From NCBI GenBank assembly GCA_946479855.1, contig CAMLHL010000089.1, forward strand, positions 1-9,586: DNA of 9,586 bases, in the 5' to 3' direction. A program made the position numbers and the translations under genes. How positions within the stretch are numbered: the stretch's first letter is position 1; every line of letters starts with the position of its first letter. The notes beneath the pieces were generated by a model, which was not told the origin of the DNA, did no database searches, and saw only the letters and a program-made list of their open reading frames with translations. This document shows positions 1 through 7,590 of this stretch, piece after piece. This stretch comes from an uncultured Pseudomonadota bacterium. Lineage in GTDB: Bacteria; Pseudomonadota; Gammaproteobacteria; Burkholderiales; Rhodocyclaceae.

Positions 1-47
1 GCCTTGGTGACCCAGTTATGCCAGAGTTTGCCGATGAATTCTTCCAT
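1..47 (-). CDS. norD: NorD, N-terminal fragment (cut by window edge)
   Basis: Only the first 15 codons and two bases are in the window. They read MEEFIGKLWHNWVTK, which resembles the E-E-(W/F)-(V/I)-G-x-LWH start I associate with NorD proteins. NorD is a large cytoplasmic protein with a C-terminal von Willebrand A/MIDAS domain that works with the AAA+ ATPase NorQ to activate or insert metal into the NorCB reductase. The start ATG lies 2 bp after the stop of the upstream Fe-S gene, and a GGTGGGAAAA stretch upstream could serve as a Shine-Dalgarno sequence. The position, last in a norE-norF-norQ run, supports the call. Nothing beyond residue 15 can be judged from this window. Confidence 0.72.
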   Translation of the reverse strand, partial: MEEFIGKLWHNWVTK

Positions 48-49
48 GC

Positions 50-1021
50 CTATATTTTCCCACCGGCCTCTTCGTCGGTATTTGATAAGGCTGAAAAACC
101 GGCCTCGTTACGTTTTGCCGCGTCGTTGCTGACCCAGCGCAGGAGCTGGCCGTTCGGATTGTCGCGATTGACCGTGCCGCAGGCGGAAATGCACTGGCCG
201 CATTGAGTGCAGGCAAACATCCAGCGCTTGACGTTGCGGGGCTTCAGGCGCATCGGGCAGACCGCATCGCAGGCGCTGCCATGTCCTTGCAGGCAACTGG
301 CGCAGTCGGTCAGGCGCTTGCGGTCGAAACCGACGACCATGGCCTTCTTGTTCATCATCCAGGCAAAACTCTGGAAAATGCCGATGGCGCAGCCGTAGCG
401 GCAGAACAGATGGCGGGCGAAGAGAAATTCCAGGCTCAGGACGGTCGTCGCAGCGCAGAGGAAGATGACCTCGCCGCGATACAGGCTGAAGGTCGCCAGT
501 CCATGGTAGACCTGAAACGGTGGCATCAGATAGGTCAGGCCGACGACGGCCCAGGCGAAGGCAAAGGCCATGGCGGCCGGGACGACGGCCAGCCAGTAAC
601 GCTTGTTGCGCGGTAGCGGCGTGCCGTCAGGCTCCCAGGGGGGCGTCTGCTTCTTCTCCCAGACCGAGTGCTTGCCGGTGGCGAACAGCAGCAGCCGGTT
701 GATCGTTTCGACCACCGAGAAATGCGGGCACAGCCAGCCGCAATACAGGCGGCCCCATTTCCAGGCAATGCCGATGATCAGCGCCCCGGCACCGAGCACC
801 GGTAAAAAGAGGTAAAGAATGATGTTGATCGCAGCGGTCTGCGGATCCCCGTTGCCGGCGATCAGTTCGTCGATGCCGAGGTGCCAGGGGTAGGTCAGGA
901 AGTAGGCGTGCTTCTCGGTCAGATCGTAGCGAAAAAGGTCGAACAGCGGTGTCAGGGTAAACAACGCAAAGAAACCAGTCTGGGCCAGCACGCGATAGCG
1001 CTGGAGGGGCGTCTTTTTCAT
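50..1021 (-). CDS. Polytopic membrane 4Fe-4S protein, NapH/NosR/CcoG-like, in the nor operon
   Basis: This 323-residue protein has about four to five membrane segments (roughly residues 13-30, 65-88, 143-166, 184-204). It carries two short Cys pairs next to membrane segments, C94-GWL-C98-P and C207-RYG-C211, like those in NapH, NosR and CcoG/FixG. Two C-terminal ferredoxin-type sites follow: C240/C243/C251/C255-P and C271/C274/C277/C281. Eight Cys in this spacing fit two [4Fe-4S] clusters on the cytoplasmic side. The start is the ATG at 1021, which overlaps the stop of the preceding gene as ATGA; the open frame extends further upstream, but only as an antisense-style shadow of that gene. The family passes electrons across the membrane or handles redox or metal steps during assembly of respiratory oxidoreductases. 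Its place between norQ and norD suggests a role in maturing or powering NO reductase, which is inference. It lacks any visible heme-binding CxxCH motif. Confidence 0.85.
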   Translation of the reverse strand: MKKTPLQRYRVLAQTGFFALFTLTPLFDLFRYDLTEKHAYFLTYPWHLGIDELIAGNGDPQTAAINIILYLFLPVLGAGALIIGIAWKWGRLYCGWLCPHFSVVETINRLLLFATGKHSVWEKKQTPPWEPDGTPLPRNKRYWLAVVPAAMAFAFAWAVVGLTYLMPPFQVYHGLATFSLYRGEVIFLCAATTVLSLEFLFARHLFCRYGCAIGIFQSFAWMMNKKAMVVGFDRKRLTDCASCLQGHGSACDAVCPMRLKPRNVKRWMFACTQCGQCISACGTVNRDNPNGQLLRWVSNDAAKRNEAGFSALSNTDEEAGGKI

Positions 1022-1434
1022 GCGCCGGGATCGAGTCGCGGCCCGATCAGCGGGAAGCGCCAAACCTGCCCGTTCATTGCCTTGATCAGGGCATACATGC
1101 CGAATAACACCAGCGTCGAATGAATGCAGGTGAAGTAAAGGATCAGGGCGACCCAGGTCCATTCCCAGTCCAGCCCGCCGGCGAACAGGATGCCGGCGGC
1201 GAAGCAGACGATCAGCAGGCCGCCCCACAGGCTGACCAGCGTGGCCTGCTTGAGGTGCTGGCGGGCGAGAGGCGGGGCTTCATGACGGAAATGAAGCCAC
1301 AGGCCGGCAAGGATCAGAAAGGCGACCCCGGGCAGCAGGAGCAGGTTGATCAGGAACAGCACCTCGGCCAGCACGGCCAGCGCCTGGCCTGCTTTTTCTT
1401 CAGTGAAGCCGAAGTCATCGTCCGAACGTGGCAT
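1018..1434 (-). CDS. Small integral membrane protein, DUF4870-like
   Basis: The 138-residue protein has three to four predicted membrane segments: about residues 18-47, 64-86 and 92-116. Its C-terminal stretch, a hydrophobic helix followed by ALIKAMNGQVWRFPLIG, resembles the end of DUF4870/Tic20-like membrane proteins, where a K-A-x-x-G-x-x-x-x-x-P-L-I-G pattern is common. I recognise no catalytic motif. It overlaps the 3' end of norQ by 20 bp, and its stop overlaps the start of the Fe-S gene by 4 bp (ATGA), so it is clearly part of the nor accessory operon and probably translationally coupled on both sides. A GGAAA stretch 7 nt before the ATG is a weak Shine-Dalgarno candidate. A function in the assembly or membrane anchoring of the neighbouring Fe-S protein is a guess from position only. 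Confidence 0.75.
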   Translation of the reverse strand: MPRSDDDFGFTEEKAGQALAVLAEVLFLINLLLLPGVAFLILAGLWLHFRHEAPPLARQHLKQATLVSLWGGLLIVCFAAGILFAGGLDWEWTWVALILYFTCIHSTLVLFGMYALIKAMNGQVWRFPLIGPRLDPGA

Positions 1435-2197
1435 TGACGATTTCCATCAGCGCCTCGACCGTTTCTTCGTCATCGGTCAGGCTCTCGACCAGGGCGGCAC
1501 GGCAGGCCGCGCCGACATCGAATCCGGATTTGATCAGCGTGGCGGCATAGACCAGCAGGCGGGTGCTGGCCACCTCTTCCAGATCGCGATCCTTGAGGGC
1601 GCGGAACGCCTTGGCGATACCGACCAGACGGGTGGCGAGATCGGCATCGCAGCCGGTTTCGCCGATCAGGATCGATTGTTCGCGCTCGGTGCTCGGGAAG
1701 TCGAAACGCATCGATACGAAGCGCTGGCGGGTCGACGGCTTGAGGCCCTTGAGCAGATTCTGGTAGCCCGGATTGTAGGAAACGACGAGCATGAAGCCGG
1801 GGGGCGCCTGCAGCGTCTCGCCAGTGCGGTCGATGGGCAGGATGCGGCGGTCGTCGGCCAGCGGGTGGAGGACGACGGTGGTGTCCTTGCGCGCCTCGAC
1901 CACTTCGTCGAGATAGCAGATGCCGCCTTCGCGCACGGCGCGGGTCAGCGGACCATCGCACCAGTAGGTGCCCTTGTCGGAAATCAGGTGGCGGCCGACG
2001 AGGTCGGCGGCGGTCAGGTCGTCGTGGCAAGCGACAGTGTACAGCGGCAGCTTGAGGCGGGCAGCCATGTGCGAGACGAAACGCGTCTTGCCGCAGCCGG
2101 TCGGGCCCTTGATCAGCAGCGGCAGGCGCTCGTGAAAAGCGTGCTCGAAGAGGGAAATCTCGTTACCGGAGGGTTCGTAGAAAGGCAGTTCGGTCAT
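1415..2197 (-). CDS. norQ: NorQ, MoxR-family AAA+ ATPase for NO reductase activation
   Basis: This 260-residue protein has the usual length for NorQ/CbbQ-type MoxR ATPases. Visible motifs are the Walker A GPTGCGKT at residues 31-38, a Walker B ICYLDEV at 93-99 (D97, E98), a sensor-1-like VVSYNPGYQN around 138-147, and R-Q-R at 157-159 as a candidate arginine finger. NorQ acts in the cytoplasm with NorD. Loss of either in known denitrifiers leaves NorCB inactive, probably because the non-heme iron FeB is not inserted. The start ATG at 2197 overlaps the stop of the norF-like gene as ATGA. A longer open frame to 2428 exists, but its extra 77 residues are a low-complexity shadow of the upstream gene. 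The 3' end overlaps the next gene by 20 bp. Confidence 0.93.
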   Translation of the reverse strand: MTELPFYEPSGNEISLFEHAFHERLPLLIKGPTGCGKTRFVSHMAARLKLPLYTVACHDDLTAADLVGRHLISDKGTYWCDGPLTRAVREGGICYLDEVVEARKDTTVVLHPLADDRRILPIDRTGETLQAPPGFMLVVSYNPGYQNLLKGLKPSTRQRFVSMRFDFPSTEREQSILIGETGCDADLATRLVGIAKAFRALKDRDLEEVASTRLLVYAATLIKSGFDVGAACRAALVESLTDDEETVEALMEIVNATFGR

Positions 2198-2463
2198 TTG
2201 AGGGAAATCCAGTAAGCAAGCAGAATCAGACTGGAAACGAATATAAGCCAGCCTTCCAGCAGGACACGCCACAACAGCGGTGCTTCGCGCAGTTCCATGA
2301 AATCGAGGACGACCAGCCGACCCTTGACGAAGGCAATGAGCAGCATGGCGACGATGGACAGCGTGCCGGCGGCGCCGACTTCGCCAAGATACCAGGTAAT
2401 CGAGGTGGCGACGATGAGGACGAGCCAAGCACGGTTGGCGGGGTTGTTCAGAGTATTGGTCAT
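2194..2463 (-). CDS. norF: NorF-like, cytochrome c oxidase subunit IV family membrane protein
   Basis: The 89-residue protein has three hydrophobic segments (about residues 11-29, 33-52 and 67-86). The central pattern AFVKGRLVVLDFMELREAP is typical of the prokaryotic COX4/NorF family, in which a K-G-R/x-(L/V)-V-(L/I)-x-x-F-M-x-L-R motif joins the second and third helices. NorF is a small accessory membrane protein of NO reductase clusters, helpful but usually not essential for activity. The start ATG shares one base with the norE stop (TGATG), and its own stop overlaps the norQ start. The symbol rests on the family pattern plus the norE-norF-norQ order, so it is less certain than those of its neighbours. 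Confidence 0.78.
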   Translation of the reverse strand: MTNTLNNPANRAWLVLIVATSITWYLGEVGAAGTLSIVAMLLIAFVKGRLVVLDFMELREAPLLWRVLLEGWLIFVSSLILLAYWISLK

Positions 2464-3044
2464 CAGCGCATCACATAAACGAGCGGGAAAAGAACGATCC
2501 ACAGCAGATCGACCATGTGCCAGTAAGCGGCACCACTTTCCAGTCCATTGGCGCCATGACTGCCGTAGACGCGCTTGCGCGACTGGAACCAGAGGATGGT
2601 CAGAATGACCATGCCGAGGATGACGTGCATGAAGTGGAAGAAAGTCAGCGAAATGTAGAACATGTAGAAGGTATTGGTCGACAGCGAAATACCGGCGCCG
2701 AACTTGGCGGAATATTCGATGATCTTGACGATCAGGAAGCCGCCGCCGCATAGCCAGCCGAGCAGGATGTTGCGCGAAATTGCTGGGAAATCGTCGCGAT
2801 GGGCAGCCTGTACGGCGAGCACGACGAACCAGGAACCGGTGATCAGCAGCAGGGTGTTGAGTCCGCCCAGATTGCGGTCCAGCGTCTGCTGGTAGAGATT
2901 GAACATTTCGACGTTTTTTGCCCTCGCAAAGGCGTAGGTCGAGAAAAAGACGGCAAAAGCCAGCATTTCGGCCAGGATGAAAAACCAGATAGCCAAGTCG
3001 CCAGGCAGGCGTCGGGTAATGGGTGGTGCAGCAAGTGTAGTCAT
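2463..3044 (-). CDS. norE: NorE, cytochrome c oxidase subunit III-like accessory protein
   Basis: The protein has 193 residues and five membrane helices. It matches the heme-copper oxidase subunit III family: an opening PGDLAIWFFILAEMLAF (about 14-30), a central TFFHFMHVILGM helix with H137 and H140, and the closing YWHMVDLLWIVLFPLVYV (174-191) all fit. NorE is a membrane accessory factor of NO reductase found beside norF and norQ. The ATG at 3044 is preferred because the family's conserved region begins about 13 residues later. An in-frame ATG at 3152 would add 36 unrelated residues through the promoter region. No Shine-Dalgarno sequence lies before 3044, and a promoter candidate directly upstream suggests a leaderless mRNA. 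It is the first gene of the accessory operon. Confidence 0.9.
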   Translation of the reverse strand: MTTLAAPPITRRLPGDLAIWFFILAEMLAFAVFFSTYAFARAKNVEMFNLYQQTLDRNLGGLNTLLLITGSWFVVLAVQAAHRDDFPAISRNILLGWLCGGGFLIVKIIEYSAKFGAGISLSTNTFYMFYISLTFFHFMHVILGMVILTILWFQSRKRVYGSHGANGLESGAAYWHMVDLLWIVLFPLVYVMR

Positions 3045-3050
3045 GGATTG

Positions 3051-3092
3051 ATGATAGCGAAGGGATGTTGTTCGGAACTTGATCTGCCCTAA
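3051..3092 (-). promoter_or_regulatory. Putative FNR/Dnr-type class II promoter of norE
   Basis: On the minus strand TTAGGGCAGATCAA (3092-3079) has a perfect right half-site for the FNR/Dnr consensus TTGAT-N4-ATCAA and a weak left half (7 of 10 positions in all). A -10-like TATCAT (5 of 6) lies at 3056-3051, exactly 22 nt further on. This is the class II layout, with the activator centred at -41.5. With that geometry transcription starts at 3044, the A of the norE ATG. The activator identity is inferred. Confidence 0.5.
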
Positions 3093-3216
3093 GAAGGTGG
3101 CGTAAAACCTTGTTGTTACACCATTGCTCAAGTGCGAACGGCTGAGAGTCAACGGCGGAGAGCAACTGCGGTCGACTGCAAAAAAAAGCGGAAATTAGAT
3201 CCGGCCCTGAGTTGCG

Positions 3217-3258
3217 TCGATTTTCGTCAACTGTCTAGCGAGCGGTCAGCCGTAATAG
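3217..3258 (+). promoter_or_regulatory. Putative FNR/Dnr-type box and promoter for the DUF302 gene
   Basis: TCGATTTTCGTCAA (3217-3230) matches TTGAT-N4-ATCAA at 8 of 10 positions, the best such match I found here. TAATAG at 3253-3258 starts 22 nt after it, the class II distance, but matches TATAAT at only 3 of 6 positions. The predicted transcript would start near 3265 with a leader of about 60 nt. The box is 97 bp before the gene's ATG and far from norE, so I assign it to the DUF302 gene. Confidence 0.42.
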
Positions 3259-3326
3259 CAGAGACTTCTGGAACAATAGCAACCGGCATTTGGCAACAAT
3301 CTAAATCTCAAGTTCAAGGAAATTCC

Positions 3327-3710
3327 ATGTATTACATAGTTGAAAGCGACAAGTCGTTTTACGAAGCGTCGGTTGATCTGGAGGAGGTCATCCTGCGCCT
3401 GGGCTTCAGCCTGCTGCATGTCCATGACCTGGGGGCGGTGCCGCACGGCAAGGAAATCAATTTCGACGAAGAGGCCAGGGTCTTTGAAATTGGCAATTCC
3501 CGGCAGACGGAGCGTCTGCTGGTGAGTGACATCCGTTCGAGCCTGGTCTTGCCCTGCCGGATTTCGGTCTATACGGACCAAGGGGCGACCAGGATTGGCC
3601 TGCTCCGGCCTGTGGCCATGCTGGCCGCGTTGTCGCCGGATGCCCGACTGGTGGGGATTGTCCGCGAACTGGAGGAAAAGATGATCCAGATTGTGGATGA
3701 GGCGCGCTGA
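3327..3710 (+). CDS. DUF302 domain protein inside the nor locus
   Basis: The 127-residue protein spans a single DUF302 domain. Visible family features are an N-terminal region that pairs a helix (E-E-V-I-L-R-L-G-F, about 19-27) with a strand, the central F-E-I-G-N-S at about 53-58 (the family's F-G-N-P position), and LPCRISVYTDQG at about 75-86 (the L-P-x-x-x-x-V-Y-x-D-x-G segment). No signal peptide or membrane segment is seen, so it is probably cytoplasmic. The ATG at 3327 has AAGGA 6 nt upstream; an in-frame ATG at 3132 would add 65 residues without family character. It is the only gene in the locus on the plus strand and converges with norB, sharing the intergenic terminator. The molecular function of DUF302 is unknown. 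Members occur in sulfur- and nitrogen-oxide-metabolism loci, and a role in NO stress is inference here. Confidence 0.85.
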   Translation: MYYIVESDKSFYEASVDLEEVILRLGFSLLHVHDLGAVPHGKEINFDEEARVFEIGNSRQTERLLVSDIRSSLVLPCRISVYTDQGATRIGLLRPVAMLAALSPDARLVGIVRELEEKMIQIVDEAR

Positions 3711-3719
3711 ATTCAGGGC

Positions 3720-3747
3720 AAAAAAAACGCGGGTCTTTCGACCCGCG
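3720..3747 (-). terminator. Intrinsic terminator of norCB
   Basis: A perfect 8-bp GC-rich stem, CGCGGGTC/GACCCGCG (3728-3735 and 3740-3747), closes a TTTC tetraloop. On the minus strand it is followed by eight T residues (3727-3720). It begins about 30 nt after the norB stop codon. On the plus strand the hairpin follows the DUF302 stop but has no downstream T run, so it is mainly a norCB terminator. Confidence 0.9.
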
Positions 3748-3776
3748 CTTGAGATGCTGCTTGGAGGGATGACCCT

Positions 3777-5601
<1,825 letters not shown>

Positions 5602-5637
5602 TGTTTTTCCCCCTTTCGGAAATTGTTTGGCGAGGCG

Positions 5638-5680
5638 ATGTTAGTACCCGAGTAGATCAGTCAGCTTTGATGTCCGCTAA
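5638..5680 (-). promoter_or_regulatory. Putative FNR/Dnr-type promoter of norCB
   Basis: The minus strand reads TTAGCGGACATCAA (5680-5667), closely like the box before norE (TTAG-S-N4-ATCAA in both). A TAACAT hexamer (4 of 6 against TATAAT) lies at 5643-5638, 23 nt downstream. This predicts a start near 5631 and a leader of about 30 nt that includes the norC ribosome-binding site. NO-responsive Dnr/Nnr or anaerobic FNR control is standard for norCB in denitrifiers, but which regulator acts here is inferred. Confidence 0.5.
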
Positions 5681-5721
5681 AAAACCGGAATTACTTGAGC
5701 CATGGGGAATTGGCGCGGCGG

Positions 5722-5727
5722 TATACT
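5722..5727 (+). promoter_or_regulatory. Possible -10 element of the NYN-domain gene
   Basis: TATACT matches TATAAT at 5 of 6 positions and would give a start near 5734 with a leader of about 20 nt. I see no good -35: TTGAGC at 5695-5700 is 21 bp away, too far for a normal spacer. The assignment is weak. Confidence 0.3.
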
Positions 5728-5754
5728 TCGCCTTCCTGAAATTGAAAGCATTCC

Positions 5755-7014
5755 ATGGCCGCAGCCAACGATACCGCCAGCATGGCGCTTTTTTGTGATT
5801 TCGAGAATATCGCCCTCGGCGTGCGCGATGCCCAGTACGACAAGTTCGACATCCGCCCCGTCCTCGAACGCCTGTTGGCCAAGGGCAGCATCGTTGTCAA
5901 GAAGGCCTATTGCGACTGGGAGCGTTACAAGGGCTTCAAGGCGGCCATGCACGAAGCCAATTTCGAGTTGATCGAAATTCCGCATGTCCGTCAGTCGGGA
6001 AAGAATTCTGCCGATATCCGGATGGTCGTCGATGCGCTCGATCTCTGTTACACCAAGGCCCACGTCGATACCTTCGTAATCATTTCCGGCGATTCCGACT
6101 TTTCGCCGCTGGTTTCCAAACTGCGCGAAAATGCCAAGAAAGTCATCGGCGTCGGGGTCAAGCAGTCGTGCTCGGATCTGCTGATCACCAATTGCGACGA
6201 GTTCATTTACTACGACGACCTGGTCCGCGACCGCGAGATCCAGCGCAATTCGCTGCGCCGCGACCGCGACAACGGCAAGCGTTCGCCGGAAGACGACGAG
6301 AAGCGCCGTGACAAGCTGGAATCGCGCAAGAACAAGGCGGTCGAACTGGCTGCGGCGACTTTCGCCGACATGATGGCCGATCGCGGCGAAACCGACCGCG
6401 TCTGGGCCTCGGTGCTCAAGGAGGTCATGAAGCGCCGCAATCCGGGCTTCACCGAAAGCTATTTCGGTTTCCGCACTTTCGGCAATCTGCTCGAAGAAGC
6501 GGCCAATCGCGGCCTGCTGGCTGTTGGCCGCGACGAAAAATCGGGCACCTACGTGATGCGCGCCCAGATGCGCCCGGCCGAGGCGGAGGTTCATGGCGCC
6601 GAAGTCGAGCCAGTGCTTGAGGCGATGCCTGCGGTCGACCTGCCGGAGACGGAAAAAGCCGAAGAAGCCGTCCAGCCGGCCAGCGAGGAAAAGACCTCGG
6701 CGCGGCGGCGCGGCGGGCGACGTACGCGCAAGGAAAGCAAGGAAAGCAAGGATAATTTCGCAGCCGAGGTGGCGCCTGCCGCGGAGCAGGTCGTCGAAGT
6801 GCCGGCTGTGGCGGTGTCTGCGGCTCCTCCGGCAGAGGCTGCGGCCCCCGTCGCTGTCGAGGAATCCCCCAAACCGCGTCGTGGGCGGCGTCCGCGCAAG
6901 GAGAGCGAAGCGGCGGTGACGGCCGAGCCCGAGGTTGTCGAGGCCAGTGAAAAGCCCAAGGCTCCGCGCCGCTCACCGCGCAGCCGCAAGCCGAAAGCCG
7001 AGGCTGCGGACTGA
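5755..7014 (+). CDS. NYN (PIN-like) domain protein with OST-HTH/LOTUS-type domain and basic tail
   Basis: This 419-residue cytoplasmic protein has three parts. Residues 10-160 form a NYN domain: ALFCDFENIA with D15 and N18, D87 in NSADIRMVVDAL, and VIISGDSDFSPLV with D113 and D115 give the acidic metal site expected for a PIN-like ribonuclease. Residues 160-195 are a charged linker. Residues about 195-270 (a helical stretch, then FTESYFGFRTFGNLLEEAANRG and a terminal strand) look like an OST-HTH/LOTUS RNA-binding domain. Residues 275-419 are low complexity: Ala/Pro/Glu-rich spacers alternate with three Arg/Lys blocks (about 317-327, 373-382, 404-414), probably disordered and nucleic-acid binding. 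The start lacks a clear Shine-Dalgarno sequence; M10 is an alternative. The family includes LabA-type proteins and is widely annotated as NYN/LOTUS. The RNA substrate is unknown. It lies divergent from norC but shows no functional link to it. Confidence 0.9.
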   Translation: MAAANDTASMALFCDFENIALGVRDAQYDKFDIRPVLERLLAKGSIVVKKAYCDWERYKGFKAAMHEANFELIEIPHVRQSGKNSADIRMVVDALDLCYTKAHVDTFVIISGDSDFSPLVSKLRENAKKVIGVGVKQSCSDLLITNCDEFIYYDDLVRDREIQRNSLRRDRDNGKRSPEDDEKRRDKLESRKNKAVELAAATFADMMADRGETDRVWASVLKEVMKRRNPGFTESYFGFRTFGNLLEEAANRGLLAVGRDEKSGTYVMRAQMRPAEAEVHGAEVEPVLEAMPAVDLPETEKAEEAVQPASEEKTSARRRGGRRTRKESKESKDNFAAEVAPAAEQVVEVPAVAVSAAPPAEAAAPVAVEESPKPRRGRRPRKESEAAVTAEPEVVEASEKPKAPRRSPRSRKPKAEAAD

Positions 7015-7038
7015 GACCAGGGGGTGACCCCCGCCCTG

Positions 7039-7545
7039 TCAGATGACTTGCAGCAGTTTGGCGCGCAGGCCTTCGGCCTCGCGCTTGCCGTCACGCGACA
7101 TCACGATGGCGTGATACCACTCGTCGTACAAGGCGCGCAGATCGGGGTGGTCGGCCGCCTTGTCGATCCGTTCGAGCAGCGAACTGGTGCCCAGCGAACC
7201 GACAAAGGCATTCAGCGTGTTGGCCATGAAATTACGCGCCTGCTGCAGCCGCAGCGGGTCGGGTGACGGGGGCAGCTCGCCGAACGCGGTGATCGGCGGC
7301 AGCGCCTGGCCGCTCGGCACCGGCTGGGCGATGCCCTTGATGTCGAAGAACTCGATGTAACCCTCCTCTTCGAGCCTGCCCAGCGTGTGCTGCAAATCGT
7401 CCGATTGCAGCATGCCGCGCAGGTCTTCGACTGTTCGTTTGCCGTCCACAAAGATCAGCACCCGTCGCACGCGAGGCGACAGGCCGCCGGCCTTGGTGGC
7501 GACTTCGTCCTGCCCCTTCGGGGTCTTGGCGAATACAACGCCCAT
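7039..7545 (-). CDS. Uncharacterised protein with winged-helix-like N-terminal half
   Basis: I do not recognise a named family. The 168-residue protein opens with a basic helix and then SPRVRRVLIFVDGKRTVEDLRGML...LQHTLGRLEEEGYIEF (about 23-66), whose helix-helix-strand layout looks like a winged-helix or PatA-type N-terminal module. A Pro-rich linker (about 74-97) leads to a second, mainly helical part (98-168) with no membrane segment or catalytic motif. The ATG at 7545 has GGAG 7 nt upstream and is preferred over the ATG at 7611, which would lie inside the panD terminator. It converges with the NYN gene, their stops 24 bp apart with a small G5-TGA-C5 hairpin between. It lies downstream of panD but is separated by a terminator, so a link to pantothenate synthesis is doubtful. 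Confidence 0.75.
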   Translation of the reverse strand: MGVVFAKTPKGQDEVATKAGGLSPRVRRVLIFVDGKRTVEDLRGMLQSDDLQHTLGRLEEEGYIEFFDIKGIAQPVPSGQALPPITAFGELPPSPDPLRLQQARNFMANTLNAFVGSLGTSSLLERIDKAADHPDLRALYDEWYHAIVMSRDGKREAEGLRAKLLQVI

Positions 7546-7584
7546 GGTTTGTCTCCACTGTTTTGGTGTAAGTTTTTGTGAAGC

Positions 7585-7590
7585 ATTGTA
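7585..7590 (-). promoter_or_regulatory. Possible -10 element of the 168-residue gene
   Basis: TACAAT on the minus strand (5 of 6 against TATAAT) would start transcription near 7578, with a leader of about 33 nt that includes the GGAG site. The -35 position falls inside the panD terminator hairpin and matches TTGACA poorly, so the promoter would be weak or need an activator. Confidence 0.35.

Noticed and set aside
1346..2215. A 289-codon plus-strand open frame opposite norQ
   Set aside because: Shadow of norQ, with Gly/Gln/Asp-rich composition and no family motif.
3045..3152. N-terminal extension of NorE to an ATG at 3152
   Set aside because: The extra 36 residues lack family character and would be coded by the promoter region; conserved NorE sequence begins after the ATG at 3044.
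3290..3303. A further FNR-like sequence, TTGGCAACAATCTA
   Set aside because: It matches 7 of 10 positions but lies only about 24 bp before the DUF302 ATG, where an activator would cover the start region. Chance is more likely.
5677..6594. A 305-codon minus-strand open frame opposite the NYN gene that also covers the norC promoter
   Set aside because: It has no motif or ribosome-binding site, while the NYN domain on the plus strand is unambiguous.
7020..7032. G5-TGA-C5 hairpin between the convergent NYN and 168-residue genes
   Set aside because: The 5-bp stem with a 3-nt loop and no T run on either side is too weak to call a terminator.
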